Positions 1 to 6,243 of a stretch of DNA of 6,243 nucleotides are shown piece after piece. Position 1 is the first letter of the stretch; the number at the start of each line of letters is the position of its first letter. Made by a program: the position numbers and the translations under genes. The notes under the pieces were generated by a model that saw only the letters and a program-made list of their open reading frames with translations, made no database searches and was not told the origin of the DNA. Source of the DNA: an uncultured Ruminococcus sp. (GTDB taxonomy: Bacteria > Bacillota > Clostridia > Oscillospirales > Acutalibacteraceae); the NCBI GenBank assembly GCA_902762335.1, contig CACWNZ010000093.1, forward strand, positions 1 through 6,243, read 5' to 3'.

Positions 1-887
1 TTTGAGCATACTGTAAGAATAACGCCGAGATCCTTGAGGGACTTTATATAGCTCTGGAATTCATAATAGGACTGTGACACTCCTGTCTCCTGCCCTATCT
101 GGATACCGTCTACTCCGTCGTCGCCCACTACGCCGCCCCACAGGGTGTTGTCAAGATCGAGCGCGAGAGCCTTTTTGTTCCTGCCGAAAACGGACTTGAT
201 TATATTCGCAAGGTTGAACGAGAACTCGGGTATAGCATTTACGCACATTGCGTACTTATACATATTCCAGTATGAAGGATCGCTCCATTCCTTAAGACCG
301 TAGCAGGCGGAGATATAGTTTATATCGTTTATATAGAAGCCCTCGTTCTTTTCCGAATAAGCATAGAATTTTTCGTTGAGCCTTGTTATATAATTCAGTC
401 TGCCCCTGTAGTCGCTGCAGTCCTTGTTGCCCATTATGCGGTAGAAAGGCATTTCAAAGTTGTTCTGTATTATCGGGCAGTGATAGGTGTCGGATATTTT
501 CTGCCACATCTGCTCGTACTTTGCATATTCGGCATCAAGAAGTTCCTGCACCCTCTCTCTGCTGTCTCCAAGACAAGGATAGGCGGATATGTTCCTGTTA
601 GTCGTGTGAATGAAAACTATATCCGGCTTAAATGACAAAAGCTCCTCTGAGGGGAACATAGCGTCCTGCCAATACTGAGCATACTCTGACTGATAGAATT
701 CCGCCTCGATGCCGTTATTCAGAAGGAAAAGCTCAAGATATACGGCAATATCATTTGTGGTGGAGCCTCCGAAAACGGCGATCTTCTTTTTCAGCCTCTT
801 TGTACCGTCTGCAAGAAGCTGTCTTTTTATAGATTTTCTCTTTTTTATGATATATTCTGAGTCAAAGGGAAATTCAAGCTCTTTCAA
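1..887 (-). CDS. FkbH-like HAD-IIIC family protein (3' end beyond window)
   Basis: This gene runs off the left edge; 295 full codons are visible. The N-terminal part (about residues 35-100) has an SGNH-like look, with FGGSTTND at 39-46 followed by alternating strands and helices, as in the N-terminal domain of FkbH-like proteins. The HAD phosphatase core starts near residue 240: LALDLDNTLWGGVVGDDG carries the motif I aspartates D244 and D246, and LTVCS at 291-295 is the start of motif II, cut by the edge. This matches the FkbH signature closely. Characterised FkbH proteins take a glyceryl unit from 1,3-bisphosphoglycerate, load it on an acyl carrier protein and remove the phosphate. They are soluble cytoplasmic enzymes. 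The chosen start is TTG at 887-885, placed 9 bases after AAGGAG; it gives (M)KELEFPFD, which fits the N-termini I remember for relatives. The nearby ATG at 892-890 stops after two codons. The gene probably shares a transcript with the DHHW gene upstream. The family is clear; the substrate here is unknown. Confidence 0.88.
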   Translation of the reverse strand, partial: MKELEFPFDSEYIIKKRKSIKRQLLADGTKRLKKKIAVFGGSTTNDIAVYLELFLLNNGIEAEFYQSEYAQYWQDAMFPSEELLSFKPDIVFIHTTNRNISAYPCLGDSRERVQELLDAEYAKYEQMWQKISDTYHCPIIQNNFEMPFYRIMGNKDCSDYRGRLNYITRLNEKFYAYSEKNEGFYINDINYISACYGLKEWSDPSYWNMYKYAMCVNAIPEFSFNLANIIKSVFGRNKKALALDLDNTLWGGVVGDDGVDGIQIGQETGVSQSYYEFQSYIKSLKDLGVILTVCS

Positions 888-896
888 TTCATCTCT

Positions 897-902
897 CTCC
901 TT
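897..902 (-). promoter_or_regulatory. Ribosome binding site deciding the TTG start of the FkbH-like gene
   Basis: AAGGAG on the minus strand lies 9 bases before TTG (887-885) and only 4 bases before ATG (892-890). The ATG reads ATG-AAT-TGA and ends at once, whereas TTG opens the long frame. Spacing and frame both favour TTG as the start codon. Confidence 0.7.
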
Positions 903-918
903 ATTTCTTATATTACAA

Positions 919-959
919 ATACTAAGGCTACTGCAGAGCCTCTGCGATAGCCTTAGTAT
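919..959 (-). terminator. Long hairpin between DHHW and FkbH-like genes; weak terminator or attenuator
   Basis: A perfect 12-base inverted repeat pairs 948-959 with 919-930. Inside it lies a second 5-bp stem (941-945 with 933-937) around a 3-base loop, separated from the outer stem by one wobble and one mismatch, so the whole folds as a long near-continuous hairpin. It begins 17 bases after the DHHW stop codon. In the direction of transcription only a poor U-run follows (stem end, then UUGUAAU), so full termination is doubtful. I find no convincing promoter between the hairpin and the FkbH-like start, which suggests read-through. Partial termination, mRNA 3'-end protection or differential expression are all possible. 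Confidence 0.5.
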
Positions 960-976
960 CTTAGCCTTGTTGTGTT

Positions 977-2710
977 TTATTCCTCAGAGTCATTATAGTG
1001 GTCAACTATTTCCTGACCCTGCGCCTGGGTGATGAGGGTGGAAAGACCGTCTGCATTTCCGCCGAAGGCAGAGTAGGTCACCATTGTAAAGAGGACGTCC
1101 GTTATCTTCATCTGCTGAATGAAATCTACAAGGTTGAGGTCAAAATATCTCATATCGACGATATAGATCTCCTCAAAGGAATTCATCAGATAACCGGGCT
1201 CGGCATTGCCGTAGCTGTCCTTGACCACAATGAGCTTCCTGCCGTTTTTAACGTTGCTGCGTATCTTGACGATCTGCTCATCTCCGCCGAAGAAGGTAAG
1301 GTATGCGTTTGACTGCGGGTCGCCTACCTCCTTGAAGTATGAGCCGGTATAGTCATAGTTGAAGGCGGTGTCGTAAAAATCGAACGCGCACTTATCGTAA
1401 TTATCGGGGATATAATAGGTGAAATCCTCGGGGTCGTTATTTATGCGTATGTCATTGCCCGAGAAGGCGTACATAGTGCCGACAAAGCCCTGTATAGTCT
1501 CGGGCGTATAGGTGCTGAGTTCCTTGAATTCCACGCCTGCCGCCTTTGCGAATTCCCTTGTGGCATAATATGCACCGAGAGGCATCCAATGGTGGTCGGT
1601 ACGGCAGTATATCGGCTCCTCGGTATGCTTCTTAAGAACGGAAACTATGTCTACCGAGGTTATACCCTTATCGAGCCTTGTAGAAAGGTCGTCGATATAT
1701 TCCTTCTGATCCGCCGAATAATCGGAATAGTTCGCGGGCAGATAATACTGGCTCGCAAGCGGCGCTATCATCGAGTACATCTTTATATTTTCATCAAGCT
1801 TACCGCGAAGGTCGTTGAGCGCATCAACATAAGCTACGCCGTCGCCGCCGCCGAAAAGCTCCATAGCTCTGTAATGCCCGTCCTGATTGACCACGAGAAC
1901 GCCGTTCTCCGTCTCCCATTCGGCATCTATCTTTCTGTAGTCCTTCTGATCGGGCTCGCTGCTTTCCTCGGGCGCAGAGCTTTCCTCGACCTTGCTATCC
2001 TGAGTTCCGGCGGGCTTGCTTGAAGCATCGCTGTTCTGAGATGTCGGCTTCTTTGTCACCTTTTTGGGTACCTTTTTAACGTCGCCCACGAAGGTAACGG
2101 TATCCTCTGTAGAAATGCCGAACAATCCCTTGAAGCTGTTGCCCATGTTCTTGAAGTCGTCACGGAACGGCACTGTATCGGTGAACCATGTGTTGATCTG
2201 CGCAGTGAACTTTCCGCTGAAGTAGTCCTCGAAGTTGAATTCGGGGAACGAGGTGAGGTTCCTCTTTTCGATGAAGGATTCCTTTGAACGCGGGAACACT
2301 ACAAGGAAAAGAGCCGTAAGCAAGAAAACGGGTACCATTATAAGAAGCGAAATTGTTGAGGTGAACTGTCTTACTGCCGAGCGCTTGTATGAATTATAGC
2401 TCTTTTTTGCGGGGCGGGGCTGTGGGTTTATCGGGGCTGTCTGAGGCGCCGGGGGCTGAGGCTTTTTCAGTTCCACCTGCGGTGCCGCGGGCTGCGGCTT
2501 TTTCAGCTCCACCTGCGGTGCTTCAGGCTGTGGCTTTTTCAGCTCCACCTGCGTTGCCGCGGGCTGCGGCTGCTCTGCTTCGGGCGCGGTCTGCTCTGTC
2601 ACGGGCTGTGACTGCTCCGCTTCGGGCGCGGTCTGCTCTGTCACGGGCTGTGACTGCTCTGCTTCGGGCGCGGTCTGCTCATTCAAGGACTGTTTGTTTT
2701 CGTTTTCCAT
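977..2710 (-). CDS. DHHW-family, AlgX/AlgJ-like membrane-anchored SGNH protein
   Basis: This 577-residue protein is likely the extracytoplasmic partner of the MBOAT next to it, handling transfer of an acyl (probably acetyl) group to a surface glycan. Residues 1-100 are Q/P/E-rich tandem repeats. Residues 101-116 are basic, and one membrane helix follows at about 118-139 (TISLLIMVPVFLLTALF). Positive charge before the helix puts the repeats in the cytoplasm and the catalytic part outside. After the helix comes a DHHW-type opening (IEKRNLTSFPEFNFEDYFSG, 147-166), a K/S/E/P-rich linker at about 211-262, then the SGNH-like domain. TDHHW at 371-375 supplies D372 and H374, matching the DxHW pair of AlgX; KDSYGN at 497-502 supplies the candidate nucleophile S499; VDMRYFD follows at 518-524. 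All three triad positions are present, so it is probably active. The ATG at 2710 follows a full AAGGAGGT 5 bases upstream and lies 23 bases after the MBOAT stop, so the two are almost surely co-translated from one transcript. The acyl group and polymer are not shown by the sequence. Confidence 0.88.
   Translation of the reverse strand: MENENKQSLNEQTAPEAEQSQPVTEQTAPEAEQSQPVTEQTAPEAEQPQPAATQVELKKPQPEAPQVELKKPQPAAPQVELKKPQPPAPQTAPINPQPRPAKKSYNSYKRSAVRQFTSTISLLIMVPVFLLTALFLVVFPRSKESFIEKRNLTSFPEFNFEDYFSGKFTAQINTWFTDTVPFRDDFKNMGNSFKGLFGISTEDTVTFVGDVKKVPKKVTKKPTSQNSDASSKPAGTQDSKVEESSAPEESSEPDQKDYRKIDAEWETENGVLVVNQDGHYRAMELFGGGDGVAYVDALNDLRGKLDENIKMYSMIAPLASQYYLPANYSDYSADQKEYIDDLSTRLDKGITSVDIVSVLKKHTEEPIYCRTDHHWMPLGAYYATREFAKAAGVEFKELSTYTPETIQGFVGTMYAFSGNDIRINNDPEDFTYYIPDNYDKCAFDFYDTAFNYDYTGSYFKEVGDPQSNAYLTFFGGDEQIVKIRSNVKNGRKLIVVKDSYGNAEPGYLMNSFEEIYIVDMRYFDLNLVDFIQQMKITDVLFTMVTYSAFGGNADGLSTLITQAQGQEIVDHYNDSEE
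2444..2551 (-). repeat. Three tandem 36-base units coding for QVELKKPQPxAP
   Basis: Residues 54-89 of the DHHW protein consist of three 12-residue units, QVELKKPQPEAP, QVELKKPQPAAP and QVELKKPQPPAP. The DNA is nearly identical between copies, which points to recent duplication or slippage. The units lie on the cytoplasmic side of the predicted membrane helix. Confidence 0.9.
2555..2680 (-). repeat. Three tandem 42-base units coding for EQTAPEAEQxQPxx
   Basis: Residues 11-52 of the DHHW protein are three 14-residue units, two reading EQTAPEAEQSQPVT and the third EQTAPEAEQPQPAA. The units are nearly identical at the DNA level and directly abut the 36-base repeat set. They are acidic and glutamine-rich, in contrast to the lysine-containing second set. 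Copy number may vary between strains. Confidence 0.9.
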
Positions 2711-2733
2711 ATTTTACCTCCTTACCCTGAGCA

Positions 2734-4176
2734 TCAGAAACGGAAATACAGGAAGGGATTGTTGGTAGAATCGACAAGCAGGATACTCGACATTATGAGA
2801 AGGAAGAGACAGCCTGCCGTCGCCAGCATTTTTCCTGTGGTATATACGACGTTGTTTCCCCATGAGAAGAAGAATTTTTTGATCTGCTGAAGTATCGGAG
2901 TTGAAACGACAATGGCGGTGATGACGAGGAAAACGTTTTTGACGAGGACGCTCCATGTCACGGGGTCGGAGAAGCTGTTTCCGTTGGTCATCATGCTTAT
3001 GCCGAAGATATTGCTGAAGAAGTTGCCGAGCTGAGTCATATCCGAGAAGCAGAAAATGCCGAAGCCGATGACGATGACCAGCTTGCTGTAGATATGAGTG
3101 AGCACCTTGGGCCATTTTTTCATGCGCTTCTTGCCGAGCTTGATCTCGAAGAGAAGGAACGCGCCGAAATAGAGTCCCCAGAAGATATAGTTCCATGCGG
3201 CGCCGTGCCACATACCCGTACAAAACCATACGAGGAAGAGATTGAAATACTTTCTCGGCTTGCCGAAGACGGGGACGTAGAAGAGATAATCTCTGAAGAA
3301 GGAGCTGAGAGAGATGTGCCATCTCTGCCAGAACTCGCTTATAGTCTTGCATATAAAGGGATATTTGAAGTTCTCGTCAAAGTGGAAGCCGAATATCCTG
3401 CCCAGACCTATAGCCATATCCGAGTATCCGCTGAAGTCGAAATATACGTAGAGAGAATAGCATATCACCACAAACCAGGTGCCGAGGAAGGACAATGACG
3501 AGATGTCGTTATACTTATCCTGATTAACGTCGCCGAAGAACTGAGATACTATTGCGTAAAGGTTATTGGCGATTATTACCTTTTTGGCAAGACCTACTAT
3601 GAATCTCATAGAGCCCTCGCTTATATCGGCCGCCGTTGACCTGCGCTTGTTTATCTCGTTTTCTACCACGCTGTAGCGGACGATAGGTCCTGCGATGAGC
3701 TGCGGGAACAGCGAGAGATAGAGAAGGAACTTCTTGAAGGACTTCTGCGGCGTTACGGTATCCCAATAGCAGTCGATTATATAGGATATAGCCTGGAAGG
3801 TAAAGAAGCTTATTCCTATCGGCAGTGAGATCTGCGGTACGGGTATGCCCGTATGGAGCAGACCGTTGACGTTTTCAACAAGGAAGCCCGTATACTTGAA
3901 GATGATGAGCATGAGGATATTGATCGCTATCGTTATGCCGAGAGCGGTCTTGCCTTTTTTGGTCTCTCTGTTCTGCCCTATTATCCGTCCCATATACCAA
4001 TTGAGGGCGGCGCTGAACAAGAGAAGTATAACGTAGAGGGGCTCTCCCCAGGTATAGAATATCAGCGAGAAAATGATAAGTACAGTATTCTTCGACTTGA
4101 GCCTTTTACATAAAAAGTAACACAAAAGGCAAAGAGGAAGAAATATATACAGAAAGAACAGATCTGCAAAAACCAT
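2734..4176 (-). CDS. MBOAT family membrane-bound O-acyltransferase (AlgI/DltB-like)
   Basis: This is an intact 480-residue polytopic membrane protein of the size usual for AlgI-type MBOATs. It would carry an acyl group across the membrane, or present it at the outer face, for attachment to a surface polysaccharide or teichoic-type polymer. The N-terminus MVFADLFFLYIFLPL is typical of the family. Conserved blocks appear in order: LPIGISFFTFQAISYIID (118-135), FPQLIAGPIVRY (157-168), YFDFSGYSDMAIGLGRIFGF (245-264), FWQRWHISLSSFFRDYLFYV (282-301) with H287, and WFCTGMWHGAAWNYIFWG (317-334) with the invariant histidine at H324. The C-terminus NPFLYFRF is also AlgI-like. The ATG at 4176 has AAAGGAG 7 bases upstream (4184-4190). 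A promoter about 90 bases upstream probably starts the transcript of this gene and the DHHW gene behind it. Nothing appears broken. The sequence alone cannot decide between an acetyl donor and a carrier-protein-bound acyl donor as in DltB. Confidence 0.95.
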   Translation of the reverse strand: MVFADLFFLYIFLPLCLLCYFLCKRLKSKNTVLIIFSLIFYTWGEPLYVILLLFSAALNWYMGRIIGQNRETKKGKTALGITIAINILMLIIFKYTGFLVENVNGLLHTGIPVPQISLPIGISFFTFQAISYIIDCYWDTVTPQKSFKKFLLYLSLFPQLIAGPIVRYSVVENEINKRRSTAADISEGSMRFIVGLAKKVIIANNLYAIVSQFFGDVNQDKYNDISSLSFLGTWFVVICYSLYVYFDFSGYSDMAIGLGRIFGFHFDENFKYPFICKTISEFWQRWHISLSSFFRDYLFYVPVFGKPRKYFNLFLVWFCTGMWHGAAWNYIFWGLYFGAFLLFEIKLGKKRMKKWPKVLTHIYSKLVIVIGFGIFCFSDMTQLGNFFSNIFGISMMTNGNSFSDPVTWSVLVKNVFLVITAIVVSTPILQQIKKFFFSWGNNVVYTTGKMLATAGCLFLLIMSSILLVDSTNNPFLYFRF

Positions 4177-4211
4177 TTTATTTCTCCTTTTCCCTGTTTC
4201 TTGCTGCTTTT

Positions 4212-4234
4212 GCGCGGAAGCCTTTCAGCCGCGC
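4212..4234 (-). other. GC-rich hairpin in the MBOAT leader
   Basis: In the predicted 5' leader, GCGCGG (4234-4229) can pair with CCGCGC (4217-4212) around an 11-base loop. It is followed by AAAAGCAGC rather than a T-run, so it is not an intrinsic terminator. It could affect mRNA stability or translation, or be chance; no known riboswitch is recognised. Confidence 0.35.
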
Positions 4235-4264
4235 CGATGAATAAAAAAACTGACAGCATACTTA

Positions 4265-4293
4265 ATTCTACCCCAAAGAATTGGATATATCAA
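4265..4293 (-). promoter_or_regulatory. Sigma-70-type promoter for the MBOAT-DHHW genes
   Basis: On the minus strand a -35 box TTGATA (4293-4288) is followed after exactly 17 bases by a -10 box TAGAAT (4270-4265). Each box matches the consensus at five of six positions or nearly so. The expected transcription start is around 4259-4256, giving a leader of about 80 bases before the MBOAT ATG. The promoter lies between the CDP-glycerol transferase gene and the acylation genes, so the latter can be expressed separately. Confidence 0.7.
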
Positions 4294-4335
4294 GTCTTTT
4301 CGGGATAATTATATGTATCAAAACTGTAACAACTG

Positions 4336-6243
4336 TCAGCTCTCGCCGTCACCGAGGGCGAGGATGCTCTCGTATACGCGTTTGCAGTTATCCTCGTCAA
4401 AATACGGATAGAACGCCTCAACGCGCTTTATATATTCGGGAGAGTTTTTGCAGTCGTTCTCAAGCTCCTTGATTATTGCGTCCACGGTGCTGTCGAGATC
4501 CCTGCATACGGGACCGAAGCCGTTTTCCTCATAGCTGAAATAGCCCTCGGAATAGGAATGGCTGCTGAAGAACTCCTCCTTGTCGAACTGCGAATAGACT
4601 ACGGGCTTCTTGAGATAGCCGAAGTCGAAGAACACGCTGGAGAAGTCGGTCACAAGAAGGGCGCACTCCGCAAACTGCTTCTGATAATCAACGTAGCCCT
4701 TGTTCACCGTGAACACGTCGTTCTCCGTAAAGTCAACGTACTGCTCGGTAAACAGCGGGTGCAGACAGAACAGTCCCTCATAGCCCTTTTTGCGCATACA
4801 GTCAAGCAGCCTTTCGTTGTTGATAAGCCCGTTATAGAAGGCGAAGAAGGGGCTTTCCTTGAATTTATCGTAATATACCGAGGTGTCTGTTCTCGGGTCT
4901 ACGCACTTGCTGAGGGATTTTCTCCAGGTGGGGATAATGAGCACCTTTTTCTTCACGTTCTTTCCCATGCGGGTAAGGTTGTCAAAGCGCGGGAAGCCCG
5001 TGAGCTTTACAACGCTCTCATCATAGAAGTATTCCCCGTCAAGAATTGAACGATACTCGGGTGTGCCTGCCGTGACGAAAATACTGATATTCTTGTTGAA
5101 TTTATTGAGCCAGCCCGAGATGTCGTCCTTGGTGATGCCGTGCTGGAGGAATACGAATTTATAGTTATAGAGGTCGGAAATATAGGCGTAATCGCCCCCA
5201 AAGGGATTGAGTACGTAATCGCTCGCCTGTGAGGAGATGACCTTGTCGGCAAGAAGGGTCATAAGGCGGAACTTTACCGAGCTGAAGTCGACTACCTTGC
5301 CTATCGCCTTCATTTTCGCGTAGTCCTCGCTGTCCTTCTGTATGACGAAATAAGGCTTTATCCCCTTGGGCTTTTTCCCGCAGATATAGCGGAACAGATG
5401 CTCGCCGTTGTCGCCCGCCCTGTTCGGACGGTCTGAGATGAGCCAGACGTTCTTATAGAAGGGACGGAACAGCTTATAGAGTATCCTCCACTTTACAAGA
5501 TAGCCCCTGTTTACGCTTTTGAGATAGCGGCGGTAGTCCTTTTCATACCTTTCTGCAAGAGCAGATGTAAAAGGGGTGACCTTTATAAGCTTCTGCCTTA
5601 TCCTGATAAAATAGTCCCCGCTTATGCAGTAGCCCGCATTGCCGCTTTTTGAAGGTATATGCGCGAATTTGCCCGGGCTGATATAAAGTCTTGTGACAAA
5701 TTCATTACGGAATTTCATGATAAAATCTATATTCGTCTCAATATCCTCCTTTACCGGCACGTCAAAGGAAAAGCCCTTGCCGTCGTATACTTTTGTACCG
5801 AGGATATTGATATCGTATTTCTGCGCGTAGAAGCGCTGCGGCTCGTAAAGCTCGCCGTCTACCCTTGCATAGACAGAATAATCGCTCTGATCAAGCAGGA
5901 TATTATCCCTGCCCTCTATATGGAGCCTGCCGTCCCTGAGGTCAAGGAAATCGGCGGTCAGCAGGTTTTTCTGATCGAACAGATTTATGACGCATATATT
6001 ATTGAAGAGCAGCTTGCCGTGGTCGTATTCAAGCTCCTTGCATATATTGCGCTTGTACTTTATATTCATTGTGTATATCTTCTGACCTATGCCCATATTC
6101 TTCTGCATACAGATAATGCGGTCGGAGATATTCACGAGGATCCTGTTGATAAGCTCACGGTACCTGTCAAGATCCTCCTTGGAGAGAAAGCTGTCGAGCT
6201 GCTTTGCTATGCGCCAGCGCATATCGTACATTACGGTATACTG
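4336..6243 (-). CDS. CDP-glycerol glycerophosphotransferase family protein (TagB/TagF-type; 5' end beyond window)
   Basis: The frame is open to the right edge. Four codons (QYTV) precede the first Met at 6231 and no ribosome binding site is seen there, so that Met is probably internal and the protein is longer; 635 residues are visible. Counting from that Met, residues about 60-220 are a beta-rich region of unknown role, and about 260-620 form the glycerophosphotransferase domain. Its landmarks are LISDRPNRAGDNG (264-276), FLQHGITKDD (361-370, H364), TGFPRFDNL (411-419), IIPTWRKSL (432-440), CLHP (489-492, H491) and TDFSSVFFDFGYLKKPVVY (528-546). H364 and H491 match the two histidines important in TagF, and TDFSS matches the nucleotide-binding TDYSS motif. 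Enzymes of this family move glycerol-phosphate, or ribitol-phosphate in relatives, from a CDP-linked donor onto a lipid-linked polymer at the inner membrane face. The QYTVMYDMRWRI opening resembles the linker after a family-2 glycosyltransferase domain in fused proteins, so an N-terminal GT2 domain may lie outside the window. Polymer identity is unknown. Confidence 0.87.
   Translation of the reverse strand, partial: QYTVMYDMRWRIAKQLDSFLSKEDLDRYRELINRILVNISDRIICMQKNMGIGQKIYTMNIKYKRNICKELEYDHGKLLFNNICVINLFDQKNLLTADFLDLRDGRLHIEGRDNILLDQSDYSVYARVDGELYEPQRFYAQKYDINILGTKVYDGKGFSFDVPVKEDIETNIDFIMKFRNEFVTRLYISPGKFAHIPSKSGNAGYCISGDYFIRIRQKLIKVTPFTSALAERYEKDYRRYLKSVNRGYLVKWRILYKLFRPFYKNVWLISDRPNRAGDNGEHLFRYICGKKPKGIKPYFVIQKDSEDYAKMKAIGKVVDFSSVKFRLMTLLADKVISSQASDYVLNPFGGDYAYISDLYNYKFVFLQHGITKDDISGWLNKFNKNISIFVTAGTPEYRSILDGEYFYDESVVKLTGFPRFDNLTRMGKNVKKKVLIIPTWRKSLSKCVDPRTDTSVYYDKFKESPFFAFYNGLINNERLLDCMRKKGYEGLFCLHPLFTEQYVDFTENDVFTVNKGYVDYQKQFAECALLVTDFSSVFFDFGYLKKPVVYSQFDKEEFFSSHSYSEGYFSYEENGFGPVCRDLDSTVDAIIKELENDCKNSPEYIKRVEAFYPYFDEDNCKRVYESILALGDGES

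Noticed and set aside
709..1032. Plus-strand open frame of 107 codons across the DHHW-FkbH gap
   Set aside because: It overlaps both flanking minus-strand genes and the hairpin. Its apparent hydrophobic stretches come from reading charged codons in reverse.
2389..2730. Plus-strand open frame of 113 codons with A/R/L-rich repeats
   Set aside because: It is the mirror of the tandem repeats in the DHHW gene; GC-rich repeats keep the opposite frame open. It has no family resemblance.
2714..3352. Minus-strand open frame of 212 codons inside the MBOAT gene
   Set aside because: It overlaps a clear, complete MBOAT gene in another frame and is rich in R, Q and L with no domain pattern.
4212..4234. 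Leader hairpin as an intrinsic terminator
   Set aside because: It is followed by an A-rich stretch in the direction of transcription, not a U-run; the T-run at 4242-4248 (A-run on the plus strand) lies before the hairpin.
4062..4259. Minus-strand 65-codon frame starting at the predicted transcription start and overlapping the MBOAT start
   Set aside because: It has no ribosome binding site, would need leaderless translation, and its hydrophobic C-terminal part is an off-frame reading of the MBOAT N-terminus.
4558..5049. Plus-strand open frame of 163 codons opposite the glycerophosphotransferase
   Set aside because: It lies entirely opposite a domain with intact catalytic motifs and shows no recognisable family.

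Overview
The window looks like a cell-surface polymer locus from a low- to mid-GC Gram-positive bacterium. A Ruminococcus/Oscillospiraceae-like member of Clostridia is my best guess. This rests on strong AAGGAG-type ribosome binding sites, frequent ATA isoleucine codons, a CDP-glycerol glycerophosphotransferase (teichoic-acid type) domain and a DHHW-family protein. The genus is an inference from style, not from a marker gene. All four genes lie on the minus strand, so transcription runs from high to low coordinates.

Reading in the direction of transcription: (1) 6243-4336 is a CDP-glycerol:glycerophosphotransferase (TagB/TagF-type), cut at its 5' end by the window edge. It is probably the C-terminal part of a larger protein, perhaps one with an N-terminal glycosyltransferase. 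(2) 4335-4177 is a 159-base gap with a good sigma-70-type promoter (TTGATA, 17-base spacer, TAGAAT), a roughly 80-base leader and a GC-rich hairpin. (3) 4176-2734 is an intact membrane-bound O-acyltransferase (MBOAT, AlgI/DltB-like). (4) 2710-977 is a DHHW-family, AlgX/AlgJ-like SGNH protein with a single membrane anchor and an odd repeat-rich cytoplasmic tail. (5) 976-888 is a short gap with a 12-bp perfect hairpin. (6) 887-1 is an FkbH-like HAD-IIIC protein that starts with TTG and is cut at its 3' end by the window edge.

Taken together, the first gene would build or extend a glycerol-phosphate-containing surface polymer. The MBOAT and DHHW pair would pass an acyl group across the membrane and place it on that polymer or another glycan. 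The FkbH-like protein is the unexpected partner. Characterised FkbH proteins load a glyceryl group from 1,3-bisphosphoglycerate onto an acyl carrier protein. The set therefore resembles the D-alanylation (Dlt) system in layout, with FkbH in the place of the DltA ligase. If a carrier protein follows just outside the window, this could be a carrier-protein-dependent glyceryl (or related acyl) decoration system. That is a hypothesis; simple O-acetylation remains the conservative reading.

I saw no tRNA, rRNA, CRISPR array, insertion sequence or plus-strand gene that I can support.
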